Assembly: GCF_016836705.1 (NCBI RefSeq)
Contig: NZ_JAFCGY010000026.1
Span: 1-64,000, forward strand
DNA length: 64,000 bases
Reading direction: 5' to 3'
Source: Mesorhizobium caraganae
GTDB lineage: Bacteria > Pseudomonadota > Alphaproteobacteria > Rhizobiales > Rhizobiaceae
The notes below the pieces were generated by a model. The model had not been told where the DNA came from. It ran no database searches and worked only from the letters and a program-made list of their open reading frames with translations. Shown in pieces: positions 43,195 to 53,142 of the stretch; positions within the stretch are counted from its first letter, which is position 1; every line of letters starts with the position of its first letter. A program made the translations under genes and the position numbers.

Positions 43195-44766
43195 TTAGAA
43201 TGTTATATCTGGGGTGATCTCGATCAGTGTTGGCCCATTGGTGTCCAGAGCGTCCTTGATCATGGTGTAGAGATCGCCGGCGGTCGCGGGTTTGACGGCC
43301 TTGGCTCCATATGCTTTGGCCAAGGCACAGAAATCCGGATTCCGGGCAGTCACAGCATTCGGTTCTATTCCGGCCGTCATCATGCTGTCGCGAATTTCGC
43401 CCAGCAGACTGTTGTTCCAGAGCACAATTGGAAGTGTCAGGTTCAATTCAACCGCGGTAGCAAGTTCGTTCGAAGTGTATTGAAACCCGTAATCACCAGC
43501 CAATGCCACGACGGGTGCGGACCCGCCTTTGCCTATCTTCGCCCCGATGGCGGCGGGCAAGGCAAAACCCAGTGTGCCAAAGCCTACAGGATGTAACCAC
43601 GTGCGAGGCCGTGAGACTGGAAATTGTACATTCGCGGAATAAGCAATCTGGGTCATGTCCGAGCAAATCACTGCCTCGACAGGGACCGCTGCACGGATTG
43701 CAAAAAGGATTTTTGCAACAAGAGACGAACCTGCTGGGGTTTCCATAACGAAGTTTGTGGACGGCCTGAATCGCCGCTTGAGAACACCAATCCGTGCCGA
43801 AATGTTTTCAAGACAGTGGCTGGAATCGCCTATTATGGCAACCGCGGCCGGATAGGGCCGCGCTATGTTGAAGGCGTCTAAATCGATGCGCACAATCTTT
43901 CCTGGGAAGGAGATGTCCGTGCGCCAGAAGTCCGTCTCAGCCATTTCCGTGCCTACAGCCACAATGCAGTCAAAGGTCTGTAGGTCCTGTTGCACGGATG
44001 CCAGGCTCAACACCGAACCCCAAACCGCGCCATGCTCTGCTGGGACGGCTCCTTTCCCCGCCGTGGTTGTGATAATGCAGGCTCCGACTTTTTCAGCCAA
44101 ATCAAGTGCGTATTTGCCGGCATCAAGTGCGCCACCGCCGAGAATAATCGCGGTTCTAGACGCCTGCGAAATCAATTTTGCAGCATCTTCGATAAGCGCG
44201 GGATCAGGTAACGGCTTGCGCGGAAGGGTCCGGGCGAGCCACCGATCCGTCACGTCCGCCTGTAGAACGTCGATAGGTATTTCAATGTAAACCGGACGTG
44301 GGCGCGCAGACGCGAATACGGCAAAGGCTGCCGCTACAGCATCCTGAAGATCCTTGCCGTTGTAGACGCGGAAAGCATGCGCGGTGACCGATGAAGCAGC
44401 GCCAAACTGATCGATCATTTCGTGAAGCCTGCCACGGCCTTGTGCGCTATCGCGTAAATCCAAACAGGACGAGATAACCAGAATAGGGCTCGAGTCGGAC
44501 CAAGCCTGGCCAAGCGAGGTCATGATGTTCGTCATGCCGGGCCCCGTGATGGTGAAGCATACACCTGGTTTTCCGGTTGCTCTGGCATAGCCGTCAGCCA
44601 TGAAGCCAACGCCTTGCTCGTGGCGCCCGAGCACATGGGTAATCGTGGAGGCTGGCAGAGCGCGATATAGCTCTATGTTGTGGACGCCAGGAATGCCGAA
44701 AACGACGTTAACCCCATACTGCGAAAGCAAATCAACGAGCGCCTCACCGACCAATTGCTTCGTCAC
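43195..44766 (-). CDS. thiamine-diphosphate 2-ketoacid decarboxylase (AruI / acetolactate-synthase-like)
   Basis: It is a 523-aa ThDP enzyme. The N-terminal cofactor Glu lies in RHEQGVGFMADGYAR; GVCFTITGPGMTN and RPRPVYIEIPIDVL are close to AruI, the 5-guanidino-2-oxopentanoate decarboxylase of arginine breakdown. The diphosphate/metal site is AGDYGF...WNN (GDY where GDG is usual). It starts 4 bases into the stop region of the acyl-CoA dehydrogenase gene (overlap at 44763-44766), so the two are coupled. The substrate is probably a 2-ketoacid, not necessarily 2-ketoarginine. Confidence 0.82.
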   Translation of the reverse strand: MTKQLVGEALVDLLSQYGVNVVFGIPGVHNIELYRALPASTITHVLGRHEQGVGFMADGYARATGKPGVCFTITGPGMTNIMTSLGQAWSDSSPILVISSCLDLRDSAQGRGRLHEMIDQFGAASSVTAHAFRVYNGKDLQDAVAAAFAVFASARPRPVYIEIPIDVLQADVTDRWLARTLPRKPLPDPALIEDAAKLISQASRTAIILGGGALDAGKYALDLAEKVGACIITTTAGKGAVPAEHGAVWGSVLSLASVQQDLQTFDCIVAVGTEMAETDFWRTDISFPGKIVRIDLDAFNIARPYPAAVAIIGDSSHCLENISARIGVLKRRFRPSTNFVMETPAGSSLVAKILFAIRAAVPVEAVICSDMTQIAYSANVQFPVSRPRTWLHPVGFGTLGFALPAAIGAKIGKGGSAPVVALAGDYGFQYTSNELATAVELNLTLPIVLWNNSLLGEIRDSMMTAGIEPNAVTARNPDFCALAKAYGAKAVKPATAGDLYTMIKDALDTNGPTLIEITPDITF

Positions 44767-45959
44767 TGTTTTCTATCCTCCAGGTGTGTTTGCACCCGAT
44801 CACCACGCCACTGAGGAAGATCTTCTTTGGCCAGGAACCTGGAGATCAGCAATTTTTGCACTTCACTCGTGCCGTCGATCATCTGCACTACCTTCGCGTC
44901 CCGCATAAGCATCGCTGGGGGACTAGAAGCGTCTAGCCCGGCAGCCCCATGCACTTGCACAGCCTGCGTGCTAAGCTTCATCCCGAGATCGGCGCAAACG
45001 AGCTTGCACATGGCAGCGTAGGCGCTGCCGAGTTTTGTGCGCGGGGCACCCATCAGGAGAAGCGCTTGTTCCCAGAGAGCCCTGGCGGCGGCAAGCTCAG
45101 CGGCAGCGCTGCCTATCTCAAACGAAATGCCTTCGTGCTCAATCAAAGGCCGACCAAAGATCTGACGGCCACGTGCAAAGGACGTTGAGTAATGGAGCGC
45201 GGCAGTCGCAATACCAAGACCGATCCCGGCTGCGTTCAGCCGATAGAGGTCAAGCATCTTCATGGTGATGCGAAACCCCTCCCCTTCATTCCCAAGGAGG
45301 CAGCGCTCTGGCACGTGCACATCCTCAAGGATTACGGAGGCCGTGGGGCTTGCCCTGAAACCGAGAAGGTCGTGATCGGGACTTATCCTTATCCCGGGGA
45401 GTTGCCGGTCGACGACAAAGGCCGATACCCCTTTGTTTCCGCCTTCGGGGTCGGTCTTCGCCAGAACCACGAATACATCGCCAACTGACGCGCTTGTTAC
45501 CCAATCCTTTGTTCCGTTGAGGACATAGGCTGCGCCAGACTTTCGTGCCGTAGTTTGCAAAGCGGCAGCATCCGACCCCGCATCTGCTTCCGAAATGCAA
45601 ACACAGGGGATAACAGATCCGTCAATGATCCCTGGGATATAGGACTGTCTGACGGACTCCTCTCCGTAGAGGATGACCGGCGACGCCACATCTGCACACA
45701 TGCCGAATGACATCGCAAAACTTGGACTGACGCGTGCTATGATTTCACTTGCCAGGATAGCAACGATATGGTCCTCGCCCGACCCCCCGAACTCTTCAGG
45801 CATTCCAATGCCGAGCAGGCCACGACTGGCACACTCGGCATAGATCTCACTCGGAAACTTTGCCTTGGCGTCGATACGAAGAGCTTCCGGACGCAGGACT
45901 TCTTCCGTAAAGCTTTGCACCTTTTGGAGAAGACGTAGCCTTTGATCTGTAAAAAGCAT
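44763..45959 (-). CDS. acyl-CoA dehydrogenase
   Basis: It is about 398 aa from the ATG at 45959 (GAGGGAA upstream); an upstream start at 46004 would lie inside the preceding gene. Motifs are CVCISEADAGSDAAAL and WVTSASVGDVFVVLA (FAD/substrate), GEGFRITMKMLDLYR, and the C-terminal MIDGTSEVQKLLISR, whose Glu is in the position of the catalytic base. It is second in a coupled three-gene set with the ADP-forming acyl-CoA synthetase upstream and the ThDP enzyme downstream. Confidence 0.88.
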   Translation of the reverse strand: MLFTDQRLRLLQKVQSFTEEVLRPEALRIDAKAKFPSEIYAECASRGLLGIGMPEEFGGSGEDHIVAILASEIIARVSPSFAMSFGMCADVASPVILYGEESVRQSYIPGIIDGSVIPCVCISEADAGSDAAALQTTARKSGAAYVLNGTKDWVTSASVGDVFVVLAKTDPEGGNKGVSAFVVDRQLPGIRISPDHDLLGFRASPTASVILEDVHVPERCLLGNEGEGFRITMKMLDLYRLNAAGIGLGIATAALHYSTSFARGRQIFGRPLIEHEGISFEIGSAAAELAAARALWEQALLLMGAPRTKLGSAYAAMCKLVCADLGMKLSTQAVQVHGAAGLDASSPPAMLMRDAKVVQMIDGTSEVQKLLISRFLAKEDLPQWRGDRVQTHLEDRKQ

Positions 45960-45969
45960 TTGTCTTCCC

Positions 45970-48069
45970 TCAGCTGTGCGTTCTTTTGCGTATGAGAGCG
46001 TCAAGCGCCACGCACGAACCCTGACTCACGATTATCGGATTGATGTCGACTTCACTGACAATATCTCTGGCATCGATAGCCAGGCGCGAGAGACTTACCG
46101 CGACACGCGCCAGTGCAGTGAGGTCATATGCCGGCTTGCCCCTAAAGCCAGAAAGCAACCTGTAAATTTTCAACCCCGCCAACGCATCGGTAAACTCCCG
46201 TTCGCTTACTGGGCAAAGCAAACTGGCCGAGTCCTCAAGAAGTTCGATCATGACGCCGCCCGCGCTGACGATCAGGATGGGGCCCACCTGATCGTCGTTG
46301 ACGATCCCGAGAGCCACCTCGACGCCGTCTGTCTTTATCATTTCGCAGACGAGCACCTTCGGGCCGAGGCGAAAGGCTACATCCTCATAAGCTGCGTACA
46401 CTTCGGCAGCCGAACGCAGGTTCAGCTTCACACCGCCAACGTCAGATTTGTGAAGGACTCCGACGGCGGCTGTTTTCAGTACCACGGGGTAGCCGATGCG
46501 CTCGGCCGCGGCCACGGCCGTTGCTGCCGAATCTGACAGAATGCGCGCGGCTGTCGGGATGCCATAGGCGTCCAGCACGTCAAGACAGTCCGACTCCGTC
46601 ATTGTATCCGATTGGACTATGCGTCGAAGGTCCGGATCCATCCCCTTCACAGCCTTTGATGGGACCTCCATCGCAACTGCTCGGGCCCTCCATTTCTTCC
46701 AGGCCATCACGTTCCGAACGGCTCGCAATGCGTTTTCTACGCCATCGAACAGCGGTATCCCCGCCTCTGACAATTTTTCGGCCAGACGCGTCCTTGGCAG
46801 GCGTGCAAAGTTCGTCGCCACGCAGATTGGTTTTTCAGTCCTGGAATTGGCTGCAATGCATGCTTCGACGAACCCCTCGGAAATATAGTCCTCCATTGGG
46901 ACATCGCAGACGAGCGCGGTGAGGCCTACAGCTGCATCCTCGCTAATGGCGAGAAGGCACTGTGTGTAGTTTTCAATAAAATCGGTGGCAGTGCCCCAGG
47001 CATCCAGCGGGTTCACAGCGTCCAGGCCAGGTGCCAGATGCCCCGTCAGGCGATTGGCCGTAGCTTGGCTTATTGCGGCAAAGTTGACTCCAACGGCCTC
47101 TGCAACATCGACCAGGTGGCCACGCGCGCCGCCCGAATCGAGCACGGCGCCGAGATCGCCATCCGCCATGTCTTTCGGCGAGGACAACAGCAACGCTGTC
47201 GCTGCCAATTCGTCAATCGTTTCTACTTCGATGACCCCGCTTTTGGCGAAAAGTGCGCGGTAAGCCGCATGGTTCCCGGCGATGGCGCCTGAGTGACTTT
47301 CGGCAAGTCTGGCGCTCAGGGACGTCTTGCCGATCTTCAGCGCGACGATCGGCACGCCCTTTTCACGAGCCATCGCCGCAGCCTCAATGAAGCCTGGAAC
47401 GTCCCGGATTGTTTCCAGGAAAAGCGCCACAACCTTCGTCGTCTGGAGTGACAGGGCGTATTTCATGTAATCTGCAACGGTGGTCGTAAGCTCCTGGCCG
47501 CTCGAAACCGCTAGATTGAAACGCAAGCGCGGATCTTGGTTGAGAAGGCATGATAGGATCGCGCCAGAATGACAGATCGTCGCAATCGATCCGGATGCCC
47601 TGTTTTCAAAGGGAAACCAGCTTACAGCGACGCGTTTTTCGAGGTTAAGAAAGCCCATGCTGTTGGCGCCGCACAAGGCGATGCCGTTTTCCCTGAGCTT
47701 TCTTCCAATGCGTTCCGGCAGAGTGGGATTTGTATCGTTCGATATGTAAGCGCTTGCGAAAATAGTCGCGGCTTTCGCACCGCAGGCTATTACCTTGTCA
47801 ATCTCGCTTTCAATATTCTGATTGGCAACGCAGATAACGACATGTTCAGGCAATCCGACAATATCGTCAAGAGATGGATAGCACTTCCTGCCGAAGATCT
47901 GACTATACTTTGGATTAATGGGGTACACCTCGCCGGTATAGCCAAAATCGATAATTTGGCGGAACGCATCACAGCCTGCCGTGTTTTCGCGAGGTGAAGC
48001 GCCAACGACGGCGATCGACTTTGGGTCCAGCAGATCTGTCAACACAGCAACATTCCTTATATGTTTCAA
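45970..48069 (-). CDS. acyl-CoA synthetase, ADP-forming type (acetate-CoA ligase family)
   Basis: It is a 699-aa fused protein: CoA-binding domain (residues about 8-135, LLDPKSIAVVGASPREN), a succinyl-CoA-ligase-like pair of domains (about 150-460; the phosphorylated His region is near ESHSGAIAGN), then an ATP-grasp domain (about 480-699, RIGYPVVLKTAAVGVLHKSDVGGV). It activates an organic acid to its CoA thioester and feeds the acyl-CoA dehydrogenase 10 bases downstream. The substrate is unknown. Confidence 0.85.
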   Translation of the reverse strand: MKHIRNVAVLTDLLDPKSIAVVGASPRENTAGCDAFRQIIDFGYTGEVYPINPKYSQIFGRKCYPSLDDIVGLPEHVVICVANQNIESEIDKVIACGAKAATIFASAYISNDTNPTLPERIGRKLRENGIALCGANSMGFLNLEKRVAVSWFPFENRASGSIATICHSGAILSCLLNQDPRLRFNLAVSSGQELTTTVADYMKYALSLQTTKVVALFLETIRDVPGFIEAAAMAREKGVPIVALKIGKTSLSARLAESHSGAIAGNHAAYRALFAKSGVIEVETIDELAATALLLSSPKDMADGDLGAVLDSGGARGHLVDVAEAVGVNFAAISQATANRLTGHLAPGLDAVNPLDAWGTATDFIENYTQCLLAISEDAAVGLTALVCDVPMEDYISEGFVEACIAANSRTEKPICVATNFARLPRTRLAEKLSEAGIPLFDGVENALRAVRNVMAWKKWRARAVAMEVPSKAVKGMDPDLRRIVQSDTMTESDCLDVLDAYGIPTAARILSDSAATAVAAAERIGYPVVLKTAAVGVLHKSDVGGVKLNLRSAAEVYAAYEDVAFRLGPKVLVCEMIKTDGVEVALGIVNDDQVGPILIVSAGGVMIELLEDSASLLCPVSEREFTDALAGLKIYRLLSGFRGKPAYDLTALARVAVSLSRLAIDARDIVSEVDINPIIVSQGSCVALDALIRKRTHS

Positions 48070-48167
48070 CGATCCGATTGAGCTTCACGGTTACATAAGC
48101 AGCGAGAGCGGACATCTCTTATGGCCGGACATGCGGCGACCGATTTCGATCTCCGTCGACGAATAGC

Positions 48168-49406
48168 CTAGCCGAGCAACAGTCTCAGGTGGTCGTTGAG
48201 AAATCTATTCTTGGGATCGAGTTGGCGCCGCAGTTTCCGAAAATCGTTCGCTCGCGAATAAAGCTGAGTGACATCGTCGGTATCGAGGAAGTGCATTTTG
48301 CCCCAATGCGGACGGGAGCCGTATCGGCGCAGGATTTCGTCCACGTCCCTCAAAAAAGGCCAGTAATCGATTCCAGGACCGCCGGAGACCGACAGCGTGA
48401 TGCTGTCCTGGTGGTGGAACGGGCTCATCCAACCGGGATCCCCGGCGGTAAAGCGATATTCGATCGGGTAGATGCAGTTGGTGTGCCTGGTGAGCATGAG
48501 CTCGCGCACTGCCCTGACAGCGGTCTTGCCGTGCTCCAGCGGTACTGCGTATTCGAGCTCAACAAAGTTCGGCACGTATTCAATGGGGTACACTTCGGAA
48601 CTGTACGCAATTTTCTCGAAGTCCGCCTCCATTGGAGCTGCGTCGGTGATGTCCATGATCTTCATTTCGCAGACATCAGCCAGCTTTTCGGTGCTCGACA
48701 CAGCTGCAGTGTCCGGCAGGCAGTAGAGATGACGACTCTCTGGCGTTGGGCACCAGAAGAAGCCGAAGTGACGGTGGTTCGCCGCCAGCTCATCGTGCCG
48801 TTCCATGCAAGTCTCGAAGTCGTCTCTCCACAAGCGCTCATGAAGGTTGTAGGCATCCATGACGTTAAGGGTGAGCGAGGAAATGATGCCGAGCGTCCCC
48901 AACGACACCTGTGCTGCGTGCAGCAGGTCGCTGTCGCTGTCGTCAATGTCGAGGATGTTGCCATCGGCCTTGATGATGCGCATCCCGCAAATCGACGATG
49001 CAAGGTTACCAAGCCGGAGGCCAGTGCCGTGCGTGCCCGTGGTGAAGGCTCCTGCAACGGCTTGGCTATCGATGTCGCCTTGGTTGATCAGCGATAAGCC
49101 GTGCTGCTTGAGTGTTCTGCCGACTTCGTTGATCTTGGTGCCGCCGGCGACTGTCACGCGCTTGTGTTCATGATCAATTCTGTGCACACCATGAAGATTG
49201 GCCAACGACAGGAGAAGACCGTTGGTTCCCACGACTGGTGTGAATGAATGTCCCGAGCCCGACACGCGAATTCCAAGATCCCGCTGGTCTGCCTCCCGGA
49301 CCAGATCGACAAGCTCCGCCTCCGTCTCGGGAGAAGCCTTGTATTGTGACACGCAGTATTGATTTCCGACCCAGTTGCGCCAAACTCCGCCTTTTTCGAA
49401 AGTCAT
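48168..49406 (-). CDS. FAD-dependent aldono-lactone oxidase (D-arabinono-1,4-lactone oxidase family)
   Basis: It is 412 aa from ATG 49406. The VAO-type FAD domain has RVSGSGHSFTP (the His is the likely covalent FAD site) and GAFTTGTHGTGLRLGNLASS; the C-terminal ALO domain ends with HWGKMHFLD and RRQLDPKNRFLNDHLR. It oxidises a sugar lactone or alditol. It is 10 bases after the SDR gene, in the same operon. A longer frame to 49784 is rejected since it runs through the SDR. Confidence 0.85.
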   Translation of the reverse strand: MTFEKGGVWRNWVGNQYCVSQYKASPETEAELVDLVREADQRDLGIRVSGSGHSFTPVVGTNGLLLSLANLHGVHRIDHEHKRVTVAGGTKINEVGRTLKQHGLSLINQGDIDSQAVAGAFTTGTHGTGLRLGNLASSICGMRIIKADGNILDIDDSDSDLLHAAQVSLGTLGIISSLTLNVMDAYNLHERLWRDDFETCMERHDELAANHRHFGFFWCPTPESRHLYCLPDTAAVSSTEKLADVCEMKIMDITDAAPMEADFEKIAYSSEVYPIEYVPNFVELEYAVPLEHGKTAVRAVRELMLTRHTNCIYPIEYRFTAGDPGWMSPFHHQDSITLSVSGGPGIDYWPFLRDVDEILRRYGSRPHWGKMHFLDTDDVTQLYSRANDFRKLRRQLDPKNRFLNDHLRLLLG

Positions 49407-49416
49407 GTCCTTGCCC

Positions 49417-50190
49417 TCAAATCGCGGTGAAACAATTATCGACAAACAGATGCGCGCCGCTGATGAAGCTTGCATCATCGCTTGCCAGATAAAGTGCGGC
49501 CTTAGCAACCTCGTCGGGCCGACACATGCGTCCCTGCTGGGCCGCGATCGCGGCATCGGAGACGTCGATACCGTATCTTGACAGTTCCTCGACTTCCCTC
49601 TGGCCGTGGGGCGTTTGAATGAAGCCTGGGCAAACCGCATTGCACCGTATGTTGCGGTCGCGGAACTCGACGGCGATCGAGCGCGCGAACATGTGGCAGG
49701 CGCCCTTTGTGGTGTTGTAGAGAACTTCCATTGGAGTGGCTGCGACCGCGGAGATGGAAGAGGTGCAGACGATGGATCCGCCACCGGCGTCTATCATCTG
49801 CGGAATCACTGTACGGGTTACAAGGAACATACTGCGCACATTGATGGCCATCAGCCGGTCCCAATCTTGGAGGGTTGTCTCGAGGAACGGCCGGATGATA
49901 ATGGTGCCGGCATGGTTAAATAGGACGGTGATCTGTCCCAGAGCGCCACTGAGCGCGCTAACGGCAGAAGCCACCTGCCCTTCATCTGAGACATCGGCAG
50001 CTGCGAACGCAGCCTCGTAGCCTTGATTGCGCAAACGGCTTGCAGCTGCCTCGCCGTCGCTGGATTGCAGGTCGACTATGCCAACTGCCGCACCTTCGCG
50101 CGCAAAAAGTTCCGATGCCGCAAGACCGCATCCTCCCGCACCGCCGCTGATGAGCGCAACCTTGCCTCTAAGCCGACCACTCATTTGCAC
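49417..50190 (-). CDS. short-chain dehydrogenase/reductase
   Basis: It is a 257-aa classical SDR: ISGGAGGCGLAAS cofactor loop (a TGxxxGxG variant), LFNHAGT where NNAG is usual, catalytic Ser in SISAVAA, Tyr/Lys in YNTTKGA, and NAVCPGFIQTPH. ATG 50190 or the ATG two codons later could be used. It is first gene of a two-gene unit with the lactone oxidase and is divergent from a LuxR-type regulator. Confidence 0.86.
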   Translation of the reverse strand: MQMSGRLRGKVALISGGAGGCGLAASELFAREGAAVGIVDLQSSDGEAAASRLRNQGYEAAFAAADVSDEGQVASAVSALSGALGQITVLFNHAGTIIIRPFLETTLQDWDRLMAINVRSMFLVTRTVIPQMIDAGGGSIVCTSSISAVAATPMEVLYNTTKGACHMFARSIAVEFRDRNIRCNAVCPGFIQTPHGQREVEELSRYGIDVSDAAIAAQQGRMCRPDEVAKAALYLASDDASFISGAHLFVDNCFTAI

Positions 50191-50419
50191 CCCTGTTGTG
50201 TTATGTTGCCTGTGAAGGTGGGTTTATTACGATCAAGGGCAGGTTCACTTGCCTGAAGGTCTTCGCCCACACGGGTAACGCTTTGGCCCATGCTTGCATA
50301 AGCGTTTCAGCTGGGCCATATTCCAAAAGTGATACATCGCGGTGCGTTGAGCTCCGCGTCATGAGTGGGCTTTGCTTGCGCTGAATAATTTACCCGACGT
50401 ATCGGCAATCGCCTCGGTC

Positions 50420-51214
50420 ATGGGACAGATCGGGAGGCCTACGCTGCCAGAGGCGCTCGATGACATGCTCGCCCGCATTGCTCCGTTCGATTTGTCGGCG
50501 ATTTTTGGTTTTCCCTTCGATGCCAGACCACTGCTGCTCTACGATGGCTACCGTCAGGCTGCAGCGCCATCGGCATTGGAAGCCTATCTCAACGGCGCCT
50601 ACCTGCTGGACCCGTTCTACACAGCCTGCGTCCAGGGCTGGGAACCGGGTCTATGGCGTATGCGCGACTTGGCGCCCGACCGCTTTTTCGATTCGGAGTT
50701 TTACGGCTCAACAGAGATCCATCCTTGCGTTTCCATGCAGCCGGGCTCCCTTGTTGAGGAGATCGGCTTCCTCGTCCCGCTGGAGGGCGGGTTCAACGCC
50801 GTTTACTCGCTGATGCGTCTGCGGGGCGCCCCGTTTTCCGTGACGGAGAAGACTGGCCTGCAAGCGCTTGAGCCGGTCGTGCGCGAGAGCATCCGTAGCC
50901 AGTGGCGGGATGCACGGGCGACCATGCGCCCACCAAGTCTGAATGATTTGATGGAGAAGGCCTTTACGACGTTCTGCCAAGACCGGCTGACATATCAACA
51001 GCGCAGAATCGTGCAGCTCATCCTGCGCGGCCACAGCAACTGCTCGATCGGGTCGATCATTTCCGTGACCGAAGGCACGGTCAAACTGCACCGCCAGAAC
51101 ATCTACAAAAGGCTTAATATTTCCAGTCAAAGCGAGCTTTTTGCGCTGTTCATCGAGACACTTCTGCCAGAGCTTGCGATCACGTCCGACCGCAATGGCC
51201 GGCCGAACCAATAG
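50420..51214 (+). CDS. LuxR-type helix-turn-helix regulator
   Basis: Transcription factor with a C-terminal LuxR/NarL helix-turn-helix (about residues 195-255: LTYQQRRIVQLILRGHSN, VTEGTVKLHRQNIYKRL). The N-terminal 170 residues are a GAF-like sensing region with no clear homoserine-lactone-binding set. The start is uncertain: ATG 50420 is used here, and TTG 50372 would add 16 residues (LALNNLPDVSAIASV). It is divergent from the SDR-lactone oxidase genes and probably controls them. Confidence 0.75.
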   Translation: MGQIGRPTLPEALDDMLARIAPFDLSAIFGFPFDARPLLLYDGYRQAAAPSALEAYLNGAYLLDPFYTACVQGWEPGLWRMRDLAPDRFFDSEFYGSTEIHPCVSMQPGSLVEEIGFLVPLEGGFNAVYSLMRLRGAPFSVTEKTGLQALEPVVRESIRSQWRDARATMRPPSLNDLMEKAFTTFCQDRLTYQQRRIVQLILRGHSNCSIGSIISVTEGTVKLHRQNIYKRLNISSQSELFALFIETLLPELAITSDRNGRPNQ

Positions 51215-51287
51215 GTCGCCGCCCGACCAGCAGCGAGACGCCGGCGCACCAATCCCCCTTCACTCCAATTGACCTGCCACTGAACTG

Positions 51288-52201
51288 TCATCCAGCTGCG
51301 ATTAGAGCCTCGAGCGTTTTTGTTACGCCTTGTGGCGCGGGTTGAGCAACCGGCGGAGGCGCGGAGCCTTCCATCAGCTCAGCGTCGGAGCCGGTTGCGG
51401 TGATGACCTCGGCATAGGCTGCCGGGGTCTGGTAGCCGAGCGAGGAATGTGGCCTGGCGGTGTTGAAGTCCTCCCTCCATTCGGCGATGGCGCTTCGGGC
51501 GTGGCCGAGACCGAAGAACAGGCTCTCGTTCAACAGCTCGTCGCGCATCCGGCCGTTGAAACTCTCGACGTAACCGTTTTGCATCGGCTTGCCCGGCGCG
51601 ATGTAGTGCCATTCGATCCTGCAATCCTTCGACCAGGCGAGGATGGCGTTCGAGGTAAACTCGGTGCCGTGGTCGGAGACGATCATGCCCGGCTTGCCGC
51701 GGTGGGTGATCAGTTCCGTCAGTTCACGGGCAACCCGACGGCCGGAGATCGAGGTGTCCGGGATCGCGGCCAGGCATTCGCGCGTCACGTCGTCGACGAT
51801 GTTGAGCACGCGGAACCTCCGGCCGCAGGCGAACTGGTCATGCACGAAATCCAACGACCAGCGCGCGTTCGGCTTTGCCTCGACCAGGATCGGCGCCCGC
51901 GTGCCGACCGCTCGCCGCCTTGCCCGGCGCTTGCGCACCGTCAGGCCTTCCTCGCGGTAGAGACGATAGATGCGGTTGACCCCAGATGCCTCGCCCTCGC
52001 GCCTGAGCAGGATGAACAGCCGCCTGTAGCCAAAGCGTCGGCGCGCAACCTGCCACGCAGCTCCGTCTCGGGCGGACGCCGGGACTGGTAGCGGATCATC
52101 TTGCGATCGGCGCCGACGAAGGAACAGGCCCGACGCTGCGACAAGCCCATGACGGCCTGCAGATGCGCGACGGCTTCGCGCTTAACGGCGGGCCCTACCA
52201 T
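51288..52201 (-). pseudogene. IS3-family transposase OrfB, frameshifted
   Basis: The N-terminal part MVGPAVKREAVAHLQAVMG...PPETELRGRLR is in one frame, and from about 52040 the protein continues in another (RRFGYRRLFILLRREGEAS...). A deletion of about 14 bases after GGTTGCGC removed the usual DLANE-like residues. Catalytic parts downstream are intact: WSLDFVHDQ (first Asp), SDHGTEF (second Asp) and the Glu in YVESFNGRMRDE. The element is probably unable to transpose on its own. Confidence 0.88.
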
Positions 52202-52461
52202 TTTTTTGACAGAAGCTCGCGCAGCGCCGAGGCTTCCAGCATCTGATCGGCGAGCAGCTTCTTCAGCTTGGCGTTCTCGTCTTCCAGCGCCTTCAGCCGC
52301 TTGGCGTCGGACACGTCCATCCCGCCATACTTCGCCTTCCAATTATACAGCGTCGCCTCCGAGACCCCGTGCTTGCGAGCCAAATCGCCCGCCTTCGCTC
52401 CCGCCTCGTGCTCGCGCAGAACCGCTATGATCTGCTCTTCCGTGAACCGCTTTCTCTTCAT
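52195..52461 (-). CDS. IS3-family transposase OrfA
   Basis: It is 88 aa, the small helix-turn-helix subunit: KRFTEEQIIAVLREHEAG at the start and a leucine-zipper-like C-terminal half (LKALEDENAKLKKLLADQM). It ends in AAAAAAATGG (minus strand, complement of the seven T at 52201-52207), a typical A7 slippage site for the OrfAB fusion. Confidence 0.9.
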   Translation of the reverse strand: MKRKRFTEEQIIAVLREHEAGAKAGDLARKHGVSEATLYNWKAKYGGMDVSDAKRLKALEDENAKLKKLLADQMLEASALRELLSKKW

Positions 52462-52531
52462 CAGTCCGTCCTTCGATCAAGGGCCGGACTCTAATCTCAG
52501 ATGGAGGAAATTCTCAGTGGCAGGTCACAAT

Positions 52532-53142
52532 CCACGCATTCGATTGCCCCAACGGAGCGGGCTTCCATTATCAATATCGACAATCGGATCGTGCAGTCTG
52601 CCTCAAGCCTCAAGAGCTGCTTCGCACGGTCAGGCGTCTATTGGCGGCTTCTGGCATTGGACGGCCTTCGGACTGGAACGGAAAAAATCAAAGAATCTTT
52701 AGATACGCCAAATGCCCCTTAGGAAGCAGGGCGCTGGAGAGCAATCGTCCGGACCAGATCCGGAGAAGAAAGTACTGTCTGATTTTCATGGAATGAGCGC
52801 CCCAGTTTGAGTTGATCCGAGGCACTTGTGTTTTGGATGTTGGTTATGGAGACGATTACGGAGACACGCCGGCAGTCGCGTGAAGCCGAGCTTTTGGCAG
52901 CGCTGCGTTGCCTAAATTGCATTACCGATCGGGGCCCTTTCCATTATTGGTGTGCAGGATAGGAACAGCCCGGTATTATGTCGAAGCCGCTACGTGAGGC
53001 GTTCAGCCACATACATATTGCCGCTACTAGCTCGCGGAACGAGCAAGCATCGCTTATGCGTGTGCCAAGCCGGTGAAAAGCGCTGGCGACTTCGATTGAA
53101 CTGTAGGGCCTATGCGGGGGCTCCATCACGGGGACGTTTTGG
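52532..53142. other. spacer between the IS and the GlxA-type regulator, no gene recognised
   Basis: About 600 bases. Short frames without family-like motifs; no inverted repeat typical of an operator was seen. Confidence 0.4.

Larger units (their letters stand above)
51270..52527 (-). mobile_element. IS3-family element (IS407 group type), complete ends
   Basis: It is a 1258-bp element with terminal inverted repeats TGACCTGCCACTGA (51270-51283) and TCAGTGGCAGGTCA (52514-52527). It is flanked by the 4-bp direct repeat CAAT (51266-51269 and 52528-52531), the target duplication. It contains orfA and a defective orfB, read on the minus strand. It has inserted between the LuxR-type gene and the GlxA-type gene. 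Confidence 0.93.
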
